Source: an uncultured Umboniibacter sp. (lineage in GTDB: Bacteria > Pseudomonadota > Gammaproteobacteria > Pseudomonadales > DSM-25080). Taken from it: a stretch of 64,000 bases of DNA. Below the pieces are notes generated by a model. That model saw only the letters and a program-made list of their open reading frames with translations, was not told the DNA's origin and searched no databases. The position numbers and the translations under genes were made by a program. This document shows, in pieces, positions 56,076-64,000 of this stretch; positions within the stretch are counted from its first letter, which is position 1; each line of letters opens with the position of its first letter. The stretch is taken from assembly GCF_947497555.1 (NCBI RefSeq), contig NZ_CANMGY010000002.1:124001-188000 (forward strand), read 5' to 3'.

Positions 56076-57158
56076 TTAAGGCAAGTTAGCATCGCTATTT
56101 TCACTATCATCAGTTTCAAGTGCTTTTTCCTCGATACCGTTGCTAGCTTCTGGGGTGGTATCGTTAGTATTCATGCCATTAATATCTTCGCCATAGCTCT
56201 CACCATCGTAGCTCTCACCATCGTAGCTCTCACCATCGTAGCTCTCACCACCATAGCTCTCACCGCCAAAGCCATCGGTGGATGAACCAAAGCCACCAAA
56301 TTCATCAAATTCTTCGTCATCCGGCATCTTGCCGTCGAGCACTAGATACCGCCTACGCTGCAAATAAGCATCGCGAATAAAGGTATAACGATCGCCAGTG
56401 ATAAATGCTTCAGCCTGAATTAGCTGGCTGCGCACGTTGATGGCCTCAACGCCTATTAAGGTATTACGAGTTGGAACATGATCAACATAACTGGTGTAAT
56501 CGACAAAGCTATCGACATAACGCGCAGGGGCGTCCCGGAGTGTGCTGGGGCCATAGAAAGGGAGCATCAAATAAGGCCCTTCGGGAACACCGTAGTAACC
56601 CAAGGTCTGACCAAAGTCCTCACCCTCTAAACGGCGCATACCTAGCTCACTTGCAACGTCCCAGATGCCCAGCACGCCGATAGTGGTGTTGGTCAAAAAC
56701 CTACCCGTGTAGACGCCGGCATCTACAATTTTTAACTGCAAAATAGAGTTTGCGGCACTGCCAATATCGTCTAAGTTAGCGAAGACATTATCAACACTAC
56801 GTTCAATTGGATCAGGAGTGATGTATTTATAACCCGTCACAATAGGTAGGAGAATATAGCGATCGGCGACGTCATTGAATGACAACATCGCTCTATTGAG
56901 ATCCTCGAAAGGGTCACCATCATAGGGTGCCACTTGAGTTTGCGCGAAACCGATGTCGCTGCCGTAACTCTCATAGGTGACGGAGTTGTTTTCAGTTTCT
57001 ACCGCCGCAGAATTCTGGGTTTCAGCCGCAATAGCTACCGCTGTTTCACCATCTGAAGGCGACTCTGCTTCTGAGTCTTGTGCGCTAGAAGCAGCGCTGA
57101 GGAAGAGTGACGCTAAAGCACTCACGAAAACTAAACGCTTTTCCAAAGATCTTTCCAT
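56076..57158 (-). CDS. mlaA: MlaA (VacJ)-family protein without lipobox, with repeat tail
   Basis: 360 residues. The MlaA core (about 80-290) has DPFEDLNRAMLSFNDVADRYILLPI, the FANLDDIGSAANSILQ segment, GVLGIWDVASELGM and QTLGYYGVPEGPYLMLPFYGPS, all typical. MlaA removes misplaced phospholipids from the outer leaflet of the outer membrane. Unusually, the signal peptide (1-26, ending SAASSAQ) has no lipobox Cys, and I see no Cys in the whole protein, whereas MlaA is normally a lipoprotein. An acidic linker precedes the core. A C-terminal tail carries five tandem GESY(D/G) repeats. No other mla gene is nearby. Confidence 0.88.
   Translation of the reverse strand: MERSLEKRLVFVSALASLFLSAASSAQDSEAESPSDGETAVAIAAETQNSAAVETENNSVTYESYGSDIGFAQTQVAPYDGDPFEDLNRAMLSFNDVADRYILLPIVTGYKYITPDPIERSVDNVFANLDDIGSAANSILQLKIVDAGVYTGRFLTNTTIGVLGIWDVASELGMRRLEGEDFGQTLGYYGVPEGPYLMLPFYGPSTLRDAPARYVDSFVDYTSYVDHVPTRNTLIGVEAINVRSQLIQAEAFITGDRYTFIRDAYLQRRRYLVLDGKMPDDEEFDEFGGFGSSTDGFGGESYGGESYDGESYDGESYDGESYGEDINGMNTNDTTPEASNGIEEKALETDDSENSDANLP
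56191..56265 (-). repeat. 15-bp tandem repeat encoding GESYD units
   Basis: Five near-identical copies of a 15-bp unit (TAGCTCTCACCATCG as read on +) lie in frame in the MlaA-family gene. Inner copies are identical and outer ones differ slightly. Units of 15 bp keep the frame, so slippage would only change the length of the tail. Confidence 0.85.
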
Positions 57159-57227
57159 AATCCGAGATTTTGTTTAGGTTAGCATAAACTCTTATCTGGG
57201 CATTAGTATTTGCTAGGTGTATTTACC

Positions 57228-57257
57228 GAAAAACCCAGCGCGCGGGCTGGGTTTTTC
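57228..57257 (-). terminator. Terminator after the porin gene
   Basis: GAAAAACCCAGC and GCTGGGTTTTTC form a 7-bp GC-rich core stem extended by A/T pairs, with a 6-nt loop and five T on the minus strand. It lies about 55 nt after the porin stop and separates it from the MlaA-family gene. Confidence 0.8.
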
Positions 57258-57311
57258 AAACTTATCATAGATTTTAGGCAAAACGTTGGCCCAAAAATCT
57301 AGCGCTGATAC

Positions 57312-58295
57312 TTAGAACTTGATTTCAAATCCTAAACCTAGCGTGCTTTCTTCAGCCATCATTCCAGCTAAATCAGTCGCTTCAAGGTCAGAGTAGTAGG
57401 CGTAAAGCTTGGCAGCGCTGCTTAGTTTATAGTCTGCGCCAACCACTAACATAGACAATGAGTCAACGGCAGTATCGCCATTAGCGTCAAACCAACCATC
57501 AGCTAAGCCCACTGGCTGAGAGCCTTCACCGTATTGTCCCCAAGCCTTAACCTTACCGAATTTGTAGCTAGCTGACACGTTGAACACATCACCTAAATCG
57601 GCACCTTCTGCGGATTCAGCAGTCTGCCAAATACCACCGAATTGAAGATCACCCATCGTGTACTGACCGGTACCACGAAGGATATTTGCAAAGCCTGCAT
57701 CGGACTTGGTTTCCATGTCATAGGCAACTGCTGCCACCAAACCGCTGTCCTTAAAGCTCAACGAAATAGAATTGTGTGCGGTAGCGTTGTCATCATCTTC
57801 GCCTTGATCCAAGAACGCTTGAGCGTGAACTTCAAAACCAGCGAATTTAGGAGAGATATAACCGACTACGTCGTCGAAGCGCTCTTCACCCAACATAATC
57901 TGTTTGATATCGGCGCCAGCCAAATCGTTCGAGTAGTCAACTTTGCCTGCAGAAGATTTAAGTGCCGAATCACGACGACCCGCATAAGCTGTACCGAAGC
58001 CGCCACGGAAACCAGCGAAGGTATTACGCTGCTTGAATACGTCATCGTCGTCATCTACTGATACTTCATATTCTAACTGGTAGATAGCTTCTAGACCCTC
58101 ACCGAGATCAATGGAGCCTCGGATACCAATTCGAGAAGCATTAGAAACAAGATCCCACGTCGCATCGGAACCTTCATCAACATTAACAACAGCGACATTT
58201 GCCTTACCGTACCAGGTAGGACCGGTGGTCTCAGCCATGGCCATCGGTGCGAAAGTAGCTGCTGATATTGCCGCTGCGAGAAGCTTTTTGTTCAT
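57312..58295 (-). CDS. Gram-negative general porin
   Basis: 327 residues. Signal peptide MNKKLLAAAISAATFAPMAMA (cut before ETT). The mature start TWYGKANVAVVNVDEG is typical of the OmpC/PhoE-like porin family. Alternating beta strands run throughout, RIGIRGSIDLGEGLEAIYQLEYEV and GGFGTAYAGRRDS are characteristic, and the protein ends in LGLGFEIKF with the C-terminal Phe needed for BAM assembly. It forms a 16-stranded trimeric channel in the outer membrane. AAAGGG lies about 7 nt before the ATG. It sits downstream of the bufABC-like genes, but the 327-nt gap suggests its own promoter. Confidence 0.93.
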   Translation of the reverse strand: MNKKLLAAAISAATFAPMAMAETTGPTWYGKANVAVVNVDEGSDATWDLVSNASRIGIRGSIDLGEGLEAIYQLEYEVSVDDDDDVFKQRNTFAGFRGGFGTAYAGRRDSALKSSAGKVDYSNDLAGADIKQIMLGEERFDDVVGYISPKFAGFEVHAQAFLDQGEDDDNATAHNSISLSFKDSGLVAAVAYDMETKSDAGFANILRGTGQYTMGDLQFGGIWQTAESAEGADLGDVFNVSASYKFGKVKAWGQYGEGSQPVGLADGWFDANGDTAVDSLSMLVVGADYKLSSAAKLYAYYSDLEATDLAGMMAEESTLGLGFEIKF

Positions 58296-58622
58296 AGTTT
58301 TACCCTTTAATTAAAGTTTTATTAAGTTTCGATGACGTTATTATTACGTTCATTTATTACAACTATGTTACAAATAATAACTTCAGTGAAAATAATAATA
58401 CTAAAAAGATTGATATGAACGTTAAGCACTGACGACCCTGAATTGCGTCGAAATTATTGCGGAGGTCGGCGTTTGGCATATTCGGCAGAACAAGGTTCGA
58501 AGGTACCGGAAGCGCTGACAAAAGGATTAGACTTGGAAGCGGATAGGTTGTAACGCGGTGGCACCATCAAATGCTTTAACCATCAACAGTCTGTTACCCC
58601 AGTCACTAAAGGCCTCGACTGT
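58296..58622 (-). other. Non-coding leader between the bufC-like gene and the porin
   Basis: 327 nt without a credible ORF. The 100 nt next to the porin are very AT-rich (runs of TTATTATT and TAATAAT type) and are likely to hold the porin promoter and a long untranslated leader, a usual target for sRNA or OmpR-type control. No terminator for the bufABC-like operon stands out. Confidence 0.4.
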
Positions 58623-59345
58623 TTAGGTTTCTACAGCTTTGGGAAGGGATACGACTGCTCCTTCACGCTGTAACTCCGCCAGCAAATCCCGCGCCGGCGC
58701 TTCAATGTGATGGCCGTCTACCCTCATTGAGGTAGCAATAGTCAACAGCGCTTCGCCTAGACTCTGCTCCTGTAGCAGCAGAGCCAGCAAGCTGAAACTC
58801 GCAGCGTTTAACAGTTTGTAGCGTAATTTATTGTGCGGGTTTCGATAGAGTAAGATATAGGTTGGCTGCTTAGGCGGCTCAATGCCTTCATTCGCCTCGT
58901 AAATTGCATAGTCGAAGGATAACAACGCGATAGCGGGTGAGAAGTGAACACCATCCGGACGATTTGTTATTGTCTCCGCTGACGGCCAATTCATGCTCTC
59001 TATATCAATAGCAATCCCCGCGCGCTCATATTCAGCAAGCTCATGCTGCCATTTAGGAGCATCCTGCTGAACGAACCAATTGAGGAACTCCCCTGATATT
59101 TCCGCAAAGTAAGGGGTGCGAGATATCCCGGACTCTAGAAATGCTCGAACCAGCTTGCGAAACTGTTCATCGCCTACTGCTCGGCGAAGTTTTTTGTAAC
59201 CACCGCTTAGCAAGCCGAATAAATTGTTAAATACTAGGCGCTGATAGATTGCTAAACGACGCGCTTCAACGTTAAGACTTTCATCATGATGCTTAAACCT
59301 CACGCTAGCAGCTAAGGCACTCTGTAATTCACGAAAGTTCGACAA
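58623..59345 (-). CDS. bufC: DUF2063 partner protein (BufC/HvfC-like)
   Basis: 240 residues, soluble. The N-terminal DUF2063 helical domain includes [15 protein letters not shown] and [26 protein letters not shown] (about 28-53), which is characteristic. The C-terminal part is a wHTH-like domain ([15 protein letters not shown] and following). In bufferin, oxazolin and methanobactin-like pathways this protein forms a complex with the DUF692 enzyme and delivers the precursor peptide. The start lies 17 nt inside the bufB-like gene, so the two are co-translated. No DoxX-like bufD gene follows in the window. Confidence 0.85.
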   Translation of the reverse strand: MSNFRELQSALAASVRFKHHDESLNVEARRLAIYQRLVFNNLFGLLSGGYKKLRRAVGDEQFRKLVRAFLESGISRTPYFAEISGEFLNWFVQQDAPKWQHELAEYERAGIAIDIESMNWPSAETITNRPDGVHFSPAIALLSFDYAIYEANEGIEPPKQPTYILLYRNPHNKLRYKLLNAASFSLLALLLQEQSLGEALLTIATSMRVDGHHIEAPARDLLAELQREGAVVSLPKAVET

Positions 59346-60168
59346 GAGCTCTCTCCTGAACGCGCTTCACGTCACTGACTTCCTGTTTTAACTCAGCGAG
59401 TGGCGGAAAGTTGAAATCACGTTCGAGCACCGTAGGAATAGCCCCAAAGCGACGATAACAAGTCTGTGCTAAATCCAGAACTGGCTTAATTAGCGGCGCT
59501 CCATGCGTATCGACTTTGAGATCTTCAGCTTCATCAGCATGTCCAGCGATATGCGCATAGGCTATCCGTTCATTGGGTAATTGCGCAATAAAATCGATGG
59601 GGTCATAGCAATGATTTACGCTATTCACGTAAACATTATTGATATCTAGCATGAGTCGGCAGTTAGCCTCACGTAATACCGCATTAACAAACTCAATCTC
59701 GCTTAGCTCTTGGCTGGGCGCTAGATAATAGGAAATATTCTCAACCGCGATCGGCTGTTCGAGATAATCCTGCACAACACGGATGCGATCTGCAACATGA
59801 GTCACAGCCTCTTCGGTAAACGGTATGGGAAGCAAGTCATAGAGTAAACCTCCGTGACCGCAGAAACTAAGGTGTTCAGAATAGCACTTCACATTATGCA
59901 AGCGAAGAAACGCTTTCACGTCCGCTAGCAGTTTGAAGTCCAGCGGATCCTGTCCGCCTAGATTTAGTGACAAGCCATGACAAACCATAGGAAAGCGATC
60001 ACTAAACCACTTCAACCTATCGGCATAACGTCCGCCTAAATTGATCCAGTTTTCTGGAGCAAGTTCGAAAAAATCAATCCCGTCACAACCACCTGGTGCC
60101 TGTAACTGACTTATAAGTGAACGGCGCAGGCCTAAACCTACGCCGTTAACCTCAGCAAAGTGTGTCAA
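59329..60168 (-). CDS. bufB: DUF692 multinuclear iron oxidase (MNIO), BufB/HvfB-like
   Basis: 279 residues, TIM-barrel, the usual length. Candidate iron ligands are spread as in MbnB-type enzymes: His64 in CHGLSLNLG, Glu98/His99 in SEHLSF, Glu143 in VENISYY, Asp175/Asn178 in LDINNVYVN, His206 in YAHIAGH, Asp220/His222 in VDTHGAP and Glu249 in [10 protein letters not shown]. MNIOs oxidise cysteines in RiPP precursors to heterocycles (oxazolone/thioamide or thiooxazole) that bind copper. It lies 3 nt after the precursor gene and overlaps bufC, forming a three-gene operon. Confidence 0.92.
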   Translation of the reverse strand: MTHFAEVNGVGLGLRRSLISQLQAPGGCDGIDFFELAPENWINLGGRYADRLKWFSDRFPMVCHGLSLNLGGQDPLDFKLLADVKAFLRLHNVKCYSEHLSFCGHGGLLYDLLPIPFTEEAVTHVADRIRVVQDYLEQPIAVENISYYLAPSQELSEIEFVNAVLREANCRLMLDINNVYVNSVNHCYDPIDFIAQLPNERIAYAHIAGHADEAEDLKVDTHGAPLIKPVLDLAQTCYRRFGAIPTVLERDFNFPPLAELKQEVSDVKRVQERALVELS

Positions 60169-60171
60169 TGC

Positions 60172-60588
60172 TTATGCACCACCGCACTTACCTTCGCCAC
60201 AGCTACCTTCTGAATCATCAGCACCTTCACCGCCGCACTTACCTTCGCCACAGCTACCTTCTGAATCGTCAGCACCTTCGCCGCCACAATTGCCTTCACC
60301 ACAGCTGCCTTCTGAGTCGTCAGCACCTTCGCCGCCGCACTTACCTTCACCACAGCTGCCCTCGGAATCATCCGCTTCACCACAGTTGCCTTCGCCGCAT
60401 GAGCCTTCACTATCGTCAGCGCCTTCGCCGCCGCACTTGCCTTCTCCACAGCTTCCTTCTGCGAAGTTAACGAAATAACCATTATCAAGGTTTTCAGCTG
60501 AAAACGGCTTGGCTTCAAGGTCCGCGGCTGAAACCGCAGCCAAAGCGGCACTGAGTGCAGCGACTGCGGGTAGAATTTTATTAGACAT
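60172..60588 (-). CDS. bufA: Repetitive Cys-rich bufferin/oxazolin-type precursor
   Basis: 138 residues from ATG 60588 (MSNKILPAV); GGGAG lies 8 nt upstream, and the ATG at 60603 is less likely. A Sec-type signal peptide (about 1-25) and a short leader-like stretch precede six repeats of the form SCGEGKCGGEGADDSEG. These give 12 cysteines, all in CGEG(K/N)C pairs: four EGKCG and two EGNCG motifs. EGKCG is the motif modified by MNIOs in HvfA-type precursors (established for that family). The product is probably a periplasmic, modified copper-binding peptide. One repeat is shorter (15 residues against 17). The DNA repeat unit is 51 bp. Confidence 0.88.
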   Translation of the reverse strand: MSNKILPAVAALSAALAAVSAADLEAKPFSAENLDNGYFVNFAEGSCGEGKCGGEGADDSEGSCGEGNCGEADDSEGSCGEGKCGGEGADDSEGSCGEGNCGGEGADDSEGSCGEGKCGGEGADDSEGSCGEGKCGGA

Positions 60589-60652
60589 TTGATGTACTCC
60601 CAAAGAAATTTAATGAAGTGACAGGCCTAAGCAAGCAGCTGTTCACAGCGTC

Positions 60653-63600
60653 TCATTGTTGGCTAGCCTCAATCCATGCCTGCTTAATCCGTTTTTCTGA
60701 AACCGACACAATCGTTTTCATTGGTTGAGCAAACAGTTGGACTCGCCACTCTTCAATCATAAAGCGAAAATCTACCAATGCAGCTTCGGATTCCCACATA
60801 AGACCCTCTTCCGCTTTCAATTTGTTAATTACGTCCGGTAAATAGGCATCGATCATGCCAATTGCTAACCGATCCTTCTGAACCTTTCCCTGAACCTGTT
60901 CAAGCCGCTTGAAACTAGCCTGCAAATAACGTGGATATTGGTCTAACCACTTTCTAGGGGTACGCCAAAGGAAGCCCGGGCCGAAAAGTTCCGCCCACTG
61001 ATTCTTGACGTCTCCTACGGCGAAGGTAAGTGCCAGGCTATTGGTTTTCCGTAACACCCCTCTTAATTCGGCGTAGTCGGTTAATAGTTTGGTTAAGAAA
61101 TTGGCCAGTTCGCGACAGTAGAGTAAAAACTCACCTCGATGAGCGTTAACTCGCTGGTTAAAAGCCGCTTGATCGGCAGGCCATTCTTGAAGCTTAAAAA
61201 CCTCTCGTGCTGCCACCATCAACAGATCTTCGATCAGCTGGTCTCTAGGGCAAATTGCCGCCAATGCGAGTTTAATCCTGTTGTCTCGGAATACTTCCTT
61301 ACGAATATCTCTTGCCTGAGTCGGAAGCTGCAAGAGGACTAATCGAGCTAAGCCACGGACTCCTCTAAGTTGGGCTTCCTCACGGCGATCGAATAACTGT
61401 AGCGAAGTCGATTCGCCGTCGTCTACTAGCGCTGGGTAAGCCGTAATTTTAACGCCTGACTTGGCAATCATCCGCTCGCGCGGCAGATCCCCGAAGTTCC
61501 ATTCAACGATAGACTCTACCGTATCGATCTCATCATTCTGAGCCGCCGCCAGCGCGGCTTGAATCTTCGCTTTCAGCTGCTGTCGTAGCTGATTGAGGTT
61601 TCGCCCCATCGCCAAGCGCTTCTTTCGTTCGTCCACCACCACAATATTCAAACGATAGAAGTCATCTAACGCGCCCTCCTGCCAGTCGCTAGGCTCAAAG
61701 CGAACATTACTGACATAGGATAATTCGTCAGACAAAGCCTGAGTCAGTGAACGAGTTCCGTTGCGAAGCCTCGGCATCACCCTATCAACAAAATCGGGGA
61801 CGGGTACAAATGATTTACGCTTTGCCTTCGGCAGCGCTTTCACTAACGCAATACACTTATCGCGAAGTAAGCCCGGTACCAACCACTCAAGCTCTGCCGC
61901 TTGAACCAGTTCAAGGAACTGTAGCGGAATGACCACGCTGACACCGTCGGCTGCGTGTCCGGGTTCAAAACGATAGCGCAATTTAAACTCGGCACCAGCC
62001 AAATGAATATGGGTGGGAAACTGAGCTCCGTCAACGGCCACATCGCGCTGCGCGAGATGACTTTGACTCATAAACAGCAGTTTAGGTTGTGCTGCTTCCG
62101 AGTCCTTTCGCCACGTTTCGAAGCTAACTAGATCGCAAATTTCCGCGGGTATCCGGTCATTATAAAATTGGAAAATCGCCTCTTCATCAACCAGTAAATC
62201 TCTACGACGCGTCTTTTCCTCGGCGGACTCAATCTGTTTACGAAGCGCGCTATTGTGTTGATAGAACTTCGCTTTCGCTCGATACTCGCCATCAACAAGG
62301 CAGCCGCGGATAAATAGTTCCCGCGCTACCACAGGGTCTTTATCGCCGTAGCCTACCCGTTTCTGCTCCACTAAGTTCAAGCCATAGAGTGTCACTCGCT
62401 CGAACGCCATGACTCTGCCCTGTTTCGCAGAATAATAGGGTTCTGAATAGTGGTACTTAACCAAGTGTCTAGCCACCGCGAGTAACCATTCCGGCTCAAT
62501 CATTGCCACCTGGTGGGCGAACACCTGCGATGTTTCTAGGAGCTGACCACTGAGAATCCAGTTCGGTTTCTTTTTCCGCATTGACGAGCCTGGGAAAATA
62601 ACAAAGCGGCGTTGACGGGCGCCTAAATACTCATCCTTACCATCACGCATTGCAACCTGACCGAGCAAACCGGAGGCCAGCGCCACATGAATAGCGTCAT
62701 AGTTAGCGGCATCATGGTTCTTCTTCCACCCCATTTCCGCGCATACTCGCCAAATTTGGGTATAGAGATCGCGCCATTCGCGCATGCGGATATAGGATAA
62801 ATACTCCTGTTTACAGCGTTTACGTAGCTGACTTTGACTGAGATCCTCCGCCCACTCTTGATAGCTATCCCAAAGGTTCACATAGGCCATAAAATCCGAA
62901 TTCTCGTGATTCCACTGAGCGTGTTTTTGATCAGCTTGGGCCTTTTTATCAGCTGGTCGCTCACGGGGATCTTGGGCGGCTATCGCACTCACGATAATTA
63001 GCACTTCACGCAGCGCATTCTTTTGCTGGGCGGTGAATAGCATTCGCGCTAAATGTGGATCAATAGGGAGCTTCGAGAGCTTTCTTCCTAAGTCAGTCAT
63101 TTCTCCTGTCGAAGAGACCGCGGCAATTTCTTCTAGGCGTTTAAAGCCGTCATTAATAAAACGATTATCTGGCGCGTTCACAAAGGGAAACTGCTTAATA
63201 TCGCCCAGCTTCAGGTTTAACATTTGTAGGATGACGGCCGAGAGATTACTGCGCATAATCTCAGGTTCCGTGAACGCCACCCTACCGGCAAAGTCCTCTT
63301 CACTGTAGAGGCGAATGCACAATCCATGGGAAAGTCGTCCGCATCGACCTGCGCGTTGATTAGCGCTAGCCTGAGATACCGCTTCTATGGGAAGGCGCTG
63401 AACCTTGGACCGATAACTATAGCGACTCAGGCGTGCAAGCCCCGGATCAATCACATAGCCAATACCCGGAACCGTTAAGGAGGTTTCGGCGACGTTGGTA
63501 GCCAGTACGATTCGCCTGCCACGATGCGGCGCGAAAACTTTGTTTTGTTCGGCGCTGGAAAGACGTGCATAGAGTGGCAGCACTTCGGTATGGGCGAACT

Positions 63601-64000
63601 GCCGAGCCTTAAGTTGCTTGTGGGTTTCACGAATTTCGCGTTCACCCGGCAAGAAAACGAGCACATCACCCTTCGCCGGTGACTCGCCCCGCTTTTCTAG
63701 ATCAATAATATGTTCTACCGCTTCGCAGATACCATCGTAGAGGCTGAGATCGGCATCGCTCTCATCGCCAATTAGCGGCCGGTATTCGATATCAACTGGA
63801 AAGCTTCGACCTGATACCTCAATAACTGGAGCACCATTAAAATGCTCACTGAATCGTTCTACATCAATGGTCGCTGAGGTAATGACCACCTTCAAGTCTG
63901 GGCGCTTGGGTAGCAGCTGCTTAAGGTATCCAAGCAAAAAATCGATATTAAGACTCCGCTCGTGAGCCTCATCAATAATGATGACATCATAGCGCGATAA
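60653..64000 (-). CDS. hrpA: ATP-dependent RNA helicase HrpA, 5' end outside window
   Basis: The frame is open to the window edge, giving 1115 visible residues of a protein of about 1300. The edge itself encodes VIIIDEAHERS, the DEAH motif II. Then come VITSATID (motif III), VLVFLPGEREI (IV), ATNVAETSLTVPGIGYVIDPG (V, split) and QRAGRCGRL (VI). A helicase-associated and OB-fold region and the long DUF3418 C-terminal part, typical of HrpA, follow. HrpA is a DEAH-box RNA helicase linked to mRNA processing and ribosome rescue. It lies 64 nt upstream of the bufABC-like operon on the same strand. Confidence 0.95.
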   Translation of the reverse strand, partial: LSRYDVIIIDEAHERSLNIDFLLGYLKQLLPKRPDLKVVITSATIDVERFSEHFNGAPVIEVSGRSFPVDIEYRPLIGDESDADLSLYDGICEAVEHIIDLEKRGESPAKGDVLVFLPGEREIRETHKQLKARQFAHTEVLPLYARLSSAEQNKVFAPHRGRRIVLATNVAETSLTVPGIGYVIDPGLARLSRYSYRSKVQRLPIEAVSQASANQRAGRCGRLSHGLCIRLYSEEDFAGRVAFTEPEIMRSNLSAVILQMLNLKLGDIKQFPFVNAPDNRFINDGFKRLEEIAAVSSTGEMTDLGRKLSKLPIDPHLARMLFTAQQKNALREVLIIVSAIAAQDPRERPADKKAQADQKHAQWNHENSDFMAYVNLWDSYQEWAEDLSQSQLRKRCKQEYLSYIRMREWRDLYTQIWRVCAEMGWKKNHDAANYDAIHVALASGLLGQVAMRDGKDEYLGARQRRFVIFPGSSMRKKKPNWILSGQLLETSQVFAHQVAMIEPEWLLAVARHLVKYHYSEPYYSAKQGRVMAFERVTLYGLNLVEQKRVGYGDKDPVVARELFIRGCLVDGEYRAKAKFYQHNSALRKQIESAEEKTRRRDLLVDEEAIFQFYNDRIPAEICDLVSFETWRKDSEAAQPKLLFMSQSHLAQRDVAVDGAQFPTHIHLAGAEFKLRYRFEPGHAADGVSVVIPLQFLELVQAAELEWLVPGLLRDKCIALVKALPKAKRKSFVPVPDFVDRVMPRLRNGTRSLTQALSDELSYVSNVRFEPSDWQEGALDDFYRLNIVVVDERKKRLAMGRNLNQLRQQLKAKIQAALAAAQNDEIDTVESIVEWNFGDLPRERMIAKSGVKITAYPALVDDGESTSLQLFDRREEAQLRGVRGLARLVLLQLPTQARDIRKEVFRDNRIKLALAAICPRDQLIEDLLMVAAREVFKLQEWPADQAAFNQRVNAHRGEFLLYCRELANFLTKLLTDYAELRGVLRKTNSLALTFAVGDVKNQWAELFGPGFLWRTPRKWLDQYPRYLQASFKRLEQVQGKVQKDRLAIGMIDAYLPDVINKLKAEEGLMWESEAALVDFRFMIEEWRVQLFAQPMKTIVSVSEKRIKQAWIEASQQ

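Noticed and set aside
56058-56285. Plus-strand ORF with ALTIVALT repeats and hydrophobic character
   Set aside because: It is the antisense of the GESYD repeat in the MlaA-family gene. The apparent membrane protein is an artefact of the repeat.
60162-60478. Plus-strand ORFs opposite the bufA-like gene (Arg/His/Leu- or Pro/Ser-rich)
   Set aside because: They are antisense shadows of the 51-bp repeats and have no ribosome site or plausible composition.
60172-60480. CRISPR-like array from the regular 51-bp repeats
   Set aside because: The repeats are contiguous, in frame and coding, with no unique spacers and no cas genes.

Overview
The window looks like a chromosome segment of a heterotrophic marine-type gammaproteobacterium with roughly balanced GC. 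The order sdhCDAB-sucAB-lpd-sucCD with a divergent gltA, the GltX type ([11 protein letters not shown] signature), RecBCD, DusA, HrpA, an RssB/RssC-like pair and a Gram-negative porin fit the Pseudomonadales/Cellvibrionales neighbourhood. This placement is inference from gene order and protein style only. No IS element, prophage, integrase or CRISPR array was seen.

Region 1 (1-11466): after the tail of an Mpo1-like membrane protein lies a tightly packed ten-gene minus-strand operon. In transcription order it encodes: a stand-alone thermolysin-type propeptide (FTP-PepSY); a periplasmic M4 metallopeptidase with a transmembrane helix and cytoplasmic FHA domain; a small FHA protein; a MotA/TolQ/ExbB-like channel protein; an FHA protein with three acidic Thr motifs; a PPM phosphatase; a protein with degenerate trypsin-like, coiled-coil, TM and FHA parts; a von Willebrand A protein with a MotB/ExbD-like N-terminal helix; a membrane PPM phosphatase; and a Ser/Thr kinase with PEGA and formylglycine-enzyme-like periplasmic domains. 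I read this as a phosphothreonine-controlled trans-envelope machine. It is the best candidate for an undescribed system here.

Region 2 (11467-24701): the TCA operon sdhCDAB / sucAB-lpd-sucCD with divergent gltA. It has recognisable promoters, a terminator in front of sucA, and terminators after sucD and gltA.

Region 3 (24767-35382): a membrane-anchored GH31 glycosidase with a divergent TetR regulator; trhP; tRNA-Ala(GGC) with a stringent-type promoter and terminator; a very His-rich lipoprotein; a transglutaminase-like/TPR lipoprotein; and an Lrp regulator divergent from a PrnB/IDO-superfamily protein plus a kynureninase-like PLP enzyme, followed by a TauE/SafE permease.

Region 4 (35785-57158): a retropepsin-like lipoprotein / inactive transglutaminase-7TM / ATP-grasp operon, hemH, a UPF0149-like protein, recCBD, gltX, dusA, tal, a TerB-like protein, an RssB-like response-regulator phosphatase with its STAS partner, and an MlaA homologue that lacks a lipobox and carries a pentapeptide-repeat tail.

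Region 5 (57228-64000): a porin, then a bufferin/oxazolin-type RiPP operon (repetitive Cys-rich precursor, DUF692/MNIO enzyme, DUF2063 partner), and the 3' part of hrpA, cut by the window edge.
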